64,000 nt of DNA from Eutreptiella sp. 'Long Island Sound 2002' (taxonomy: Eukaryota; Euglenozoa; Euglenophyceae; Eutreptiales; Eutreptiaceae), in NCBI GenBank assembly GCA_964036045.1, contig OZ038380.1, positions 68,370,186 through 68,434,185 on the forward strand, written 5' to 3'. The position numbers and the translations under genes are program-made. Shown here in pieces: positions 43,656 through 53,640 of this stretch. Numbering within the stretch: position 1 is the stretch's first letter; the number at the start of each line of letters is the position of its first letter. The notes beneath the pieces were generated by a model, which had not been told where the DNA came from, did no database searches, and saw only the letters and a list, made by a program, of their open reading frames with translations.

Positions 43656-44930
43656 CCACACACCACAAACCCTAGCAAGGAATGGCGGGGTACAGGCAGA
43701 GGGGGCACATTAAGACGCACACCCGAACACCCCAGCTAGGATGCGCAGCCAAAATGCGAGCCGAAGCAAACACACCCATACCGCCCACCCTAGCCAGGAG
43801 TGGCGGGGCTCAAGAGAAGCGCGCACACAAGCATATAGAGACCCCAAGACTCCAGCCAAGACTGGCGGGCCGCAGCCGGAACCCGAGCCCAAGCACACAC
43901 ACACACAGCGCACACCCTAGCGAGGAGTGACGTGGTACAAGCAGAAGGTGCACATCGACACACACGCCCCAACATCCCAACCAGGAGTGGCGGGGTGCAG
44001 ACGAAACCCGAGCCCACGCACACACATCCACACTGCACAACCCAGCCCGGAGTGGCGGGGTACGAGCGGGGCGCTCCACAAACACACACACGGCCCAACA
44101 CCCCAGCCAAGAGCCGTGGGGCGCAGCCGGAAACCGAGCCAAAGCACACACACCCACACCGCACACCCGAGCCAAGAGTGGCGGAGTACAAGCGGAGCGC
44201 GCCAACAAGCACGGACACACACCAACATCCAAGCCAGAAGTGGCGGGGGGCAGCCGGAACCCGAGCCCAAGCACACACACCCACACCGGACCCCCCAGCT
44301 GGGAGTGCCGGGGTACAAGCAGAGCGCACACATCAAAACACAGAGCCCAACCCCCCAGCCAGGAGTGGCGGGGCGCAGCCGAAATTCGAGCCCAAACACA
44401 CAGACCCACACCGCACACCCGAACCAGGAGTGGCGGGGTACAAGCGGAGCGCGCACACAAACACATACACACCCCAACACCCCAGCCAGGTGTGGCGGGG
44501 CGCAGCCAGAACCCGAGCCCAAGCACACACACCCACACCGCACACCCCAGCCAGGAGTGGCGGGGTACAAGCGGAGCGCGCACACAAATACACACACACA
44601 CCCCAACACCCGAGCCAGGAGTTGCGGGGCGCAGCCGAAACCCGAGCCCAACCAAACACACCCACACCGCACACCCCAGCCAGGAGTGGCAGGGTACAAG
44701 CGGAGCGCGCAGACAAACACACAAACACCCCAACATCCCAGCCAGGAGTGGTGGGGCGCAGCCAAAACTCGAGCCCAAGCACACACACCCACATCGCACA
44801 TCCCTGCCAGGAGTGGCGGGTTCACGCGGGGCGCGCCCACAAACACACACACACCCCAACATCCGAGGCCAGGAGTGGCAGAGCGCAGCCGAAACCTGAG
44901 CCCAAACACACACACCCACAGCGCACCCCC
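43656..44930. repeat. 126-bp minisatellite (two ~63-bp halves), about 9-10 copies
   Basis: Halves share CCAGCCAGGAGTGGCGGGG; one continues CGCAGCCGGAACCCGAGCCC, the other TACAAGCGGAGCGCGCACAC. Successive GGGTACAAGCGGAGCG sites lie near 44187, 44311, 44438, 44568 and 44695. The period is divisible by three, so all six frames stay open (up to 464 codons). This is not a gene. Confidence 0.9.
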
Positions 44931-45518
44931 CACCCAAACACAAGCACCACACAACAGTAGGAAACCCAGTGTCCATAGCCCGGGCACTGAGGCAGCCCGT
45001 GCCATGCAGTTGACCTGGCCAAAAAAGATCCGGAGCCCGGGGGCAAGGCTGCATCCTAAGACCTGCGCTGCTTTGGGACTCGAGGCGGAGTGTGCGACAC
45101 CAAAGCACCTCGGAACCCCAGTACTAAGAAAATGCATGCATGCCTTGGGAACAGGATACGCGAGGAAGTCCGGTGAACTCCTAGGGTTCCGCCAAAAGGA
45201 GGGGACGTGCGCAAGCACTGGGGCCCACCTTCCCGGGGAGGGAAGTACGCCACGCTGGCGGCGATCAGCCCTCCCGGTGTTGCCCGGGGCTGCTTTGTTC
45301 GGGGCCACAAGTCAGGTCTAGCGGGATGTAGGTTGCCTCCCCTCTTCAAGCGCGGATCCTCTTCCTTTTCTTCACAGGGGCAACGCCAGGGGAAACCATG
45401 GGGGCCTCTCCACGACCGAGTGCACCTACGTGCCTACCTGCCTACCTCGCAGTGGGACAGGGCAGAGGGGCACTGATACCAGCAACCCTGCTGGATACAG
45501 CCACCGCAAAAAAAAAGC
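44931..45518. other. No gene recognised
   Basis: Mixed-composition unique DNA between the minisatellite and repeat R copy C; short frames only. Confidence 0.5.
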
Positions 45519-46150
45519 GGGGACGCCGCGCCGCAGATGGGGCCAAGCCAGACTTCACGAACCGCGGCGTGGCGGCGTGGACCACAGCCTGGCAAGATCT
45601 CGCCACAGACGGCATGGAGCTGACACCGTACAGGCCAGCAGACCGCAGGCTGTTAGCATCGGGGGTACCGGCAGTTAACATGGGTCCCGTGGCCGTTTGG
45701 CCAGGGCACCTGTTGCCGCCTATCCCCCCGTGCAACCGTGGCCCCGCGAATCAGCAGCAACACCTGAGCCGAAAAAACTCCTTACTGCCAAGCTGCTGCA
45801 CGGTGTTGTGGCAACGCTCCGGGGGGATGGAGGCAAGAGCTCGATCAACCACCATGGCACGGCACCAGTCGCACCAAGCATCCCAGGGGCACAGAACGGT
45901 GTTTCTCATCTGTGGCGCAAAACACTGTGCGGACCCACTGGTATATGGGACACGAACTAAGAGGCACAACCCCCGCGGCGCCAACAAGGGGAACTGCTGG
46001 TATTGCAGGCGGTAGGCTACCAGACCAACCTCCACGATTTCACCGAAGGCTATTGTAAGAAGCTTTTTTTTGCGCCTGGGTGCTCAGGTTCCTTATCAAT
46101 CTCTATTTCCAAATCCCTTGCTGGTTTCATTTTAGCTAGTGGTTCTTTCT
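45442..46150 (-). pseudogene. Cys-rich ORF of repeat R, copy C
   Basis: Minus strand. LAKMKPARDLEIEIDKEPEH, then GLVAYRLQYQQFPLLAPRG, AWCDWCRAMVVDRAL and RLRCCC, followed by a stop where copy B reads CCCGLAG. It then continues in the same sense with NRCPGQTATGPMLTAGTPDA. Keeping the same frame in two diverged copies argues that it was a real protein. Confidence 0.45.
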
Positions 46151-46448
46151 GGACGTTTGCAGATTTTTAAAATGTTTTTCAAAAAAAATTTCACAAGTCC
46201 CTACCGACAGCAAAACAGCAACAAGCAAGACAAGTCAAGAGGCACCGTTCTCGGTTGAACCCAGTCCAAGTCTGTGTTACTCCTTGATACCCGGAGCCCC
46301 GGAATCCAAGTCCACGTTGATATATGAACGGATGAATTGACTGAAAGAGTCCTGAATGAGGAATCCCAAAACAATAGCTATCACGTAATTGGTACGTTCG
46401 GAACGGTTGAATAAGGAAGAGAGAGAGGGAGAGAGAGAGAGAGTGAGA

Positions 46449-46488
<40 letters not shown>

Positions 46489-47378
46489 CAGTTTGATTGG
46501 GTCAACCTGAAATATGAACTGCACTTATGCATACATGTACCCAGGTGAGATGATGTTGGAGGGAGATCCTTGATATTGTCATATCATGCCCTGGGCACCC
46601 GAGCATGGAACTCCTAAAATATCCCCAAGCTCAATTGCCCCTACAATAACTCCAAGAAGTGGACAGTGACCGAGTCCCCACCCGGATAGCTGGTTGGCAC
46701 AGTGCAGAAACAAAAAAGAAATGGAGAGTGACGGAGAAGCCCCTTTGCCTGAAGAGCAGGAGATAGAGAAATAACCCCTCTCCTAGAGATTGAGAGAGAT
46801 GAAGAAAGAGAGATCCTCACCCAAGTATGCAAATTCTTGATATCCTTCTCACCCTTTGACCAATCGAATGAAAAAGAAAACAAATTGGTCAGTCATTTGT
46901 ATTGGACTATGCATGTGCACACATACACATACATGCATCCATAGATGTATGGCCACCTTGACCTCCTTCACATACCATGCATCAAGGTTGTCTCAACCCA
47001 AGTGTTATGACACTTGACCTCATCACTCCTAACTAACCTCTCGCGGTTGAAATCGGGACTCATTGCAATGATTGATGCATGCAAACGTTTAACCAAAATG
47101 CACGCACACTCACGTCAAAACATTCCAAAACAAACATTCAAATCCACTCGTACTTATCAGGACGCATGTAAGCACACATGAATGCATGATTCTTGGCACT
47201 CCAATAGGAGTCATGTTGCAGAGCAACAACTGACTTACTTACCTTCCTTTTGGTGCGCCTACCTCAGTCACTTCTAATTGAAATCCTCTTCCACTCCGCC
47301 TCCTCGGGCTTCAAGGGACTCGTGATCCCCAATACGCGTAGGCGTGGCAAATGCCGAAGCAAATGCGCCCATTAACGT
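45519..47378. repeat. Repeat R, copy C (about 1860 bp)
   Basis: Full-length counterpart of copy B, longer through an expanded GA microsatellite. Downstream flank differs (GCACCAACCCCC), confirming the right boundary at CATTAACGT. Confidence 0.85.
46409..46490. repeat. GA microsatellite
   Basis: Almost pure (GA)n with a few interruptions, inside repeat R; a shorter version is at 40192-40227. Confidence 0.9.
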
Positions 47379-48076
47379 GCACCAACCCCCTTCTAGGGGG
47401 CTTGCTGGAGTGGGCAGAGCCACCACACTCGGTTTCAGCCAGATCACAATTCAGAGCCCTCTATCATCCACTGCAGTTCCCCTTGCTTCCAAATCGTGTC
47501 CTTTTCAGTGATAGGTTCGAATTATCACTATTAGCACTGCGAGAAGAAGTCGTTGATCGGCCGACCTGCATTACAGCACAACCCGACAGGCACGGGCGCC
47601 GACACAAGCATCCGGCAATCAACCATTCCAGCAGTGCATTCGAATCTGTGCTTTGAAATCTGAAGAATTGGCAAATTCAGATTTTTGATTTAACTCCGAC
47701 ATCTAAAGGTGATATCTGCCTGCTTCTATTTGCAACAATCAGTGAATTCTGTCTGCTGGTGTGTGCGACAATCACCTAATATCCTAACCTATTACACCCC
47801 CTTCCTAACCTTCTAAGTACTCAGTTACGGGCTGGTAACTCCTATCGTTTGACACCTGTGAGTGTGGCACTTAGGAAGAGGAAGACGTGGTGCGTAGTTT
47901 CACAGAACATTCCCACATTGCTCTGACGTGTAGACCATGTTCTGTCGGCACAAGCATCTGGCAAAGAATCATGAGATTGCCAAGAACCTAGAGTTCCGTC
48001 TTGAAATTGCAGAAGTGCCACATCAGGGCCACAGGGGTGAGATGGTGACAGACAGACCTCACCAGTGTGTCCAGCG
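47379..48076. other. No gene recognised
   Basis: Balanced-composition unique DNA. The open piece 47351-47656 starts inside repeat R and has no domain. Confidence 0.5.
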
Positions 48077-49300
48077 ATGCAAAAATTGAGGGAGGGTGCA
48101 GAAAATGTGACGAAAATGTGAAAGAAGGTTTCTTTTTTTTTGAACAAATTTTCCTGATCCCTGAAACCCTCTCTGTTGCGGCAATCGATGGGCTGATGTA
48201 GCCATCAAAACACCTGAATGCAGTATAACCATCGCATCCGGCACTCTCAAGTTAGGGGGAGTTCCAGACATCATTGGCCCTATTTTCTCCCTCAATGGGC
48301 AGAAAAACAGCACAACAGAACGTTAATTCCGTACCCAAGTGATTTCTGGGCACAAATGCGGATTTGTGCTGCCTCATCATCCTGTTGTCGAAGACTGAGG
48401 TCGCCAGTGATCCCAGCAGCCTCAAATTAGGGGGGGTACCCATCTAAATTGCCCAAAATGAGTACAAATTGCAAAAATCAGAATTCCGGCCCCAAATTCT
48501 GCTTAGCGCTCTGTAAATCTGGAATCTGTCAAACTTTACATCTTCTGCGGCCCGTAGGGGTTTGTAGGCGTCACTTGACAAGAAACGGATGTTGACAAAG
48601 CGTCAGGAACCCTCAAAATAGGGGAGGTAGTACCACTTTGAGCCCGGGAAGGACCGTTATGCGAAAATTGCACCTTAAGCACCTTTTGTGGGGGGGCTGC
48701 AGAAACCTGAATAGCAAACCTCAGCACTCCCGATGTAAGTTCAGCTGAAAGGGACCTCACCATTGCCGTCAGCACCATCAAAATAGGGTAGTGGGGGTGC
48801 CAAAGGTCTCTGGACAATCACCCCCTAGAGACAATTTTGGAGTCCAAAAATCGTGTAAGCATGACAATCTGGATCCCTTCTACAGGCAACAGTGTTCCCT
48901 GGCCGCAACATGGTTCTCAATGGACATTGCTATTGCCTTCAGCAACCCCAAAATAGGGGGGGTCCGCTAGAAATTGTCCAATTAGTCCATGCTAAGCCAA
49001 AAACTGATTTTTTGGCCTCAGAAAGGGGGCTGTGTGGGCAGTGCTGAATTTGTGCAGTAACTGTCCCAATCACTGAAATTGAGGTATCATAAGTTGATTC
49101 TGAGTCAGCCCTTGTATTCCGCACCCCTAAATAGGAGGGTGCTCCTTTGTGCCCCGCCTCGAAGGGGGTCAGACATCTATGGCACCGATGGCTGAAATTC
49201 AAAATGACTAAGGTGCAGGGGCCACGATGTAAGAATTCTGAACCACACAAGACTCATCACCCTGGACAAACTGATGACCCTGCGCGCCCCCGTCCTCGGT
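48077..49300. repeat. Strongly diverged ~172-bp satellite, about 7 units
   Basis: A box like TCAAAATAGGGGGGG recurs near 48080, 48247, 48421, 48612, 48778, 48948 and 49125 (spacing 165-192 bp). It is usually preceded by GTCAGCAxC-like text (for example GCGTCAGGAACC, GCCGTCAGCACC, GCCTTCAGCAACC). The remaining parts of the units share little by eye. Confidence 0.6.
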
Positions 49301-50299
49301 GTAGTAAACGTAGTCAGGTCACGCACCAGCATCTGAATTAATGTACACCCATGTCAAGCAGGGGAGGGAAGACATATCGCTTACCATTCAATGCTCTCCT
49401 AGGGAAGGGGAGGTAAAGGAAAGCAAGGCCATGGTTGATTTGGATGGCGTGGAGTATGGTGATGTCCTTGATTATCCGATACACTCATTCAGGTTCCTGA
49501 ATCCTTGCGGAGGGGCCTAGTCTCGTGCTGCAGCCCATGGCTCAGACCTCCAACTCAAGTTGAAGACGTGGTCTAGGCCTGGGCAATGCCGGTGGGAACC
49601 TCATTCCATGCACCCCTGGTTAGTGAGGGAAGAAAGAAAGGGAAGGATCATTCTGTGATCTCTAACCCATTTTACCCTTCTTGAATTAATGACCATGTTG
49701 TTCAGTATGCGTGTTGTCCTTTGATCCTGCGGCATATTGTCAGGGCCCCCGAACCCGTAGGAGGGGCCTAGATGGCGCCCGTTCCCCACCGCTAGGACCT
49801 CCGAATCGCTCCGCGAGGTGGTGTAGGCGGCAGCGTGCACCACACACCACACAGCGCCGGCTGGAGGTAGGTGAGTTGGTCATCTGGAGACTGGGGCTGC
49901 CCCCAAGGGGGTACTTACCATGGGGCTTTCCTCACCCCCCCAGGCCCTGCTTCACGTGCCCCCACAAAGCGGCTCCCCCACACGGGGGAAGGGTGCGGTC
50001 GCCGCGAGCATCACCCTACAGCGGGTTCTACCGAGAGAAGTAACCGAGGTTCGACAGACGTCCCACAGTGTTGTCCTTCGGGCGCATGATACGTGGGGGA
50101 GGGTCCCATTGCACCTCCTCATCCACGTCAAGATTCCGGGGACCAGGGGCCGGGGGCGTGTGTTCTCGCAACCCCACCTAGGCTGGTTTTCAGCAGGCGT
50201 GAGACAATTTGAAGAAGCATGTGCTACGGACTCGCATGCGGTGACACGTGCTCACCCCTCCTGACTCGATCGAGCGGGTGCTCTCCCGGGGGGGCTGGG
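49301..50299. other. Unique region with one diverged duplication
   Basis: GGAGGGGCCTAG ... GACCTCC ... GGTxTAGG occurs at about 49495-49583 and 49750-49830. The rest is GC-rich with no accepted ORF. GTACTTACC at 49911 recalls the U1 snRNA 5' end, but the following sequence does not fit. Confidence 0.4.
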
Positions 50300-51130
50300 G
50301 GTTTGGAGTAATATGTTAATGTTGTTTGGTTGGTTGCACAATGTTAGAGCTGCGGTGTTCTGTTGTGTTTCGGGGTATGGTCCTCAGCGGGCGTGGCGCA
50401 CCATGGTGTGGTCAACCCGTTGGACGCCGATCCTGTTTCAACTCCTGCATGCCTGGCTGGTTTCATGTTGGAGGGGTTGCGTGTGGTCTGTTGATGGTCG
50501 GGTTGTTGTTTCTGCAGCATTTATGTTTGTGCACGGTTGTATCAGCGGCTTCATAGGTGGCTTGTACGCCGTTGGTACCTTTGTGCTGCAGCAGGCGCTT
50601 GCGCAGCCGGATGTTGTTGCTGTAGTCTTCTCGCCTGTTTCAGTGATGGTTGGTGGTGCCGTGGTCAGCCTATGTTCGTCCAGTCGTGTGTGGCTACCCG
50701 TTGTCCTGGTCTGTCGTATAGACGACTTGTTCTGTGTTTGGTGCACGGTGCGAAAGCCTACATTTGCGCACCCGGTCTCGTTGAGTCGTTGTTGTCTGGC
50801 TCCTGTTGTCGCGGGCCTGTGGGATGTGCAGTCGTTGTGCTTCAAACAGGGTTTGCCCAGCGCGTTGTGTTGGTTCGCCGTTGTCTTAGCTGCTGCTGGT
50901 GGGCTTGTCTGGGGTTACGCTGTGGCCCGCACGGGCTTGGCTGGCTGCATTCGGTTGCTGTAGGTCATCTGTCACACAGCTTGTTCCATGTTGGGTGTGT
51001 TTTCCTCCGGCTGGCCCGTGCTCCGCCTGTTTTGGTGTGGAGCTGTTGTGTTGTCCCCAGCGCTATGCCTGGCTTGCCTTGTTGCGTTGCCGCTGTCTTA
51101 GCTGCCTAATCATCAGCTTGTCCTGCTGTT
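50300..51130. other. A-poor, GT-rich stretch
   Basis: Open frames (50313-50963, 50537-51109) have Val/Cys/Leu/Trp-rich translation without domains; openness follows from few A's. No clean period recognised. Confidence 0.4.
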
Positions 51131-52480
51131 CGGTGTGTTGGGGCGTGGTGGCTGTTTGGGATGGGTTTTGGTTGTTCCGGTCGCATTAGGCCGGGACGGA
51201 CGGCCCGGCCTCCCGGGCGCTTTTTTTGCGCCTCCCCTTGGTGCTCCTGTGTGCGGTGCTGTTGGCGGGTCCGCCCATATCGTCTGGCGTCTTGTGCTTG
51301 TGCGTGGCCTCCATGGTCGGGCGTGTGTGCTGGTGCGCGGCCGGCCTCCATTGTCGGGCTTGCTTTGCTGGTTGGGGACCTGCCGCCATGGATTGGTGTG
51401 CTGTGTTTCTGCCGCGCCCGCCGCCCTGGTTGGGCGTGCGCTGCTGGTGCCTGACTCGCCGCCATGGTGAAGCGTGCGCTGACGGTGCATGACACGCCAC
51501 CATGGTCAGGCGTGCTGTGTCTGTGCTGGGCCAGCCGTTATGGTGGGCTGTGCTGTGCTGGTGCATCTCTTTCTTGGTCAGGCGTGCTGTGCTGCTGCGG
51601 GGCCTGCCTCCACGGTCGAGCTTGTTGTGCTGGTGGGTGGCCTGCCTCCTTGTTTGGGCGTTCTGTACTGGTGCTGGACCTGCCCCCATGGGCGGTTGTG
51701 GTGTGTTGGTGCCGGGCCCCCCTCCCTGGTTGGATCTATGGTGCTGGTGCGTGACGCACCGCCATGGTTGGGGGTGCTGTGCTGTGCTGATTCTGGGCCC
51801 GCCACAACAGTAGGGCGTGCTTTGTTGGTGCTGCGCCCGGCACCATGGTTGGGCCCGCTCTGCTGGTGCGTGGCTCTCCTCGTTGGTCTTGCGTGCTGTG
51901 CTGGTGCGTCTCCTCCTTCCTGGGGAGGGCTGTGCTCGTGCGTGGCCCACTGCCATGGTCGGGCGTGCTGTGGTGCCGGGTGTCCCGCCTCATGGTCAGG
52001 CATGCAATGCTGGTGCTGGGCCTGTTGCTATGGTCGCGTGTGCTGTGTTGGTGCTCGGTCCGTCGCCATGATGGGGCGTGCTGTGCTGGTCCTTGGCTGT
52101 CCTCCTTGGTTCGGCTTGCAGTGCTGGTGCGTCCCTTCCTTGGTGGGGCGTGTCGTGCTGGTGCGTGCCCATCAGCCAGGGTTGGGCTTGCTGTGTTGGT
52201 GCTGGGCCGGCCGCCATGGTCGGGTGTGCTGTGTTGGAGCTTGGCCCGGCACCATGGTTGGGCGTGCTGTGCTAGTGTGTAGTGCTCCTGCTTTGTTGGA
52301 CGTGCTGTGCTGGTGGGTCTCCTCCTTGGTCAGGCGTGCTGTGCTGGTGCGCGGCCTGCCGCCATGGTCGGGCGTGCTGTGCTGCTTGGTGGTCCGCCTC
52401 CTTGGACGGGCGCGCTGTGCTGGTGCGGGGCCCAGCGCGGTGGTTGTGCGTGGTGTGCAGGTGCTTGGCTTGGGTTGTCG
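51131..52480. repeat. ~39-bp minisatellite, roughly 33 units
   Basis: Unit like CCATGGTCGGGCGTGCTGTG followed by CTGGTGCGTGGCCTGCCGC. Starts near 51460, 51499 and 51538; unit length 36-39 bp. It yields a 13-residue repeat (VGRAVLVxGxPPx) in a 348-codon frame (51489-52535), with other frames open too. Confidence 0.8.
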
Positions 52481-53640
52481 GCACTTTGGCTGCCTCTTGG
52501 TTGGCGTGTTTGGGTTATGTTTTGTTGTGTTTTAGCCGACTCTATGCTCGGCTTGTTTGGTTATTTCACCGTCATCTTCGCCGGCTTACACTCGGCATGT
52601 TTGGGTGTCGGGTGTCTGTGTTGTGGTCGGCGGTTTAGTTTCGGTTATGGTTGTGGTGGTTGCTGGGCCGCATGTGGCTGGCCGGCCTCCCGAGCACCTG
52701 TGGTGCGCCACCCCTCTGTCCTGGCCCATGAGGACACGCCGGCCTCCTGAGCGCGTGCAGTGAGCACTCCCGTGTTTGTGTTTTGCTGGTCTCGTTGCCC
52801 TTCCGCCTGTTTTCCCGTGTTTCCGCTATGCTTTGTAATTGCTGTGCGTTTGTTCTCTGTTGCCTGGCCTGCCCACTCTGTTGCCCTCTCCTCTCTCGGC
52901 TTTCTTGATGCTCCGCGCCTGCTGGCTGGGCGCTGGCGGTTGTTGCTGCCGGCGGATGCCCCCCCCCCCCTTTGAATTGTGCTTCGCGGGATTTGTCGCC
53001 CTGCCGCTTTTCTTCCATTGTCTTCTCTCTGCTTGCTGGTTGCTGCTGTTGGCCGTCCGTGGGCGGCTTTTGCCGCCAACCGCTTCCCTACTCCCCCCGA
53101 TTTTGGTTGCCCAGGTATCGGCGACCTGCTGCTCTTTTTCCTGTCTTCTCGATCTGCTTTGTTGTTGCAGCGTGCCTGTGTGCCGCTCCTGGCGGTTGTG
53201 GTTTCCTCTCTTTACCCCCCCGCCCCTTGTGGTTTGTGTTGCGCGGGTGTTGCCGCCCCGCTGCTTGTTTTCGTTGCGCGCTTTCTGCCTGTTTGTCACA
53301 GCCATTCTTTTGGGCCGTTTGTCGTCGGTTCTGGCCGCTTGCTGTTGCCCCCCCCCCCCTCCTCCGGTCATTGTGTTGGGGGTGTTGTCGCCCCGCCCCT
53401 TGTTTTTCCTTGCTCTCTCTCTATCTTCTCGTTGCTGTGCACCTGTTGCCCGTTCGTTGCCGCCTGGTGCTGCGCCCCCCCCTCCGCTTGTTTGTGTTCT
53501 GCGCCTGTTGCCCCCCTGCTTCCTGCTGCTGCTCCGAGCCCCCCCCTGGCTTGTGTATCGTGCCTTGTGCTGCTGGGTCTTGGCGCGATATGCCATGGTG
53601 CTTGGTGCCTTGGGGTGCTGCGCGCTGTGTTGTGTGGTCC
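52481..53640. repeat. Degenerate ~128-bp repeats with poly-C tracts
   Basis: C7-C12 tracts near 52961, 53216, 53349, 53477 and 53541, mostly multiples of about 64/128 bp apart, separated by TTGTTGC/TGCTGTT-rich text. A-poor; overlapping long frames are not accepted as genes. Confidence 0.5.

Noticed and set aside
41689-43668. 659-codon minus-strand frame (Cys/Leu/Phe-rich) as a membrane protein
   Set aside because: The hydrophobic look comes from reading the purine-rich, T-free strand in reverse; the sister copy at 57210-59404 opens different frames.
49905-50060. U1 snRNA gene (GTACTTACC start)
   Set aside because: Only the 5' nine bases resemble U1; no Sm site or stem-loops follow, and the motif equals a splice-donor complement that occurs by chance.
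51489-52535. 348-codon frame with a 13-residue repeat as a structural protein
   Set aside because: It follows the 39-bp minisatellite and neighbouring frames are open too; no conserved start or end.
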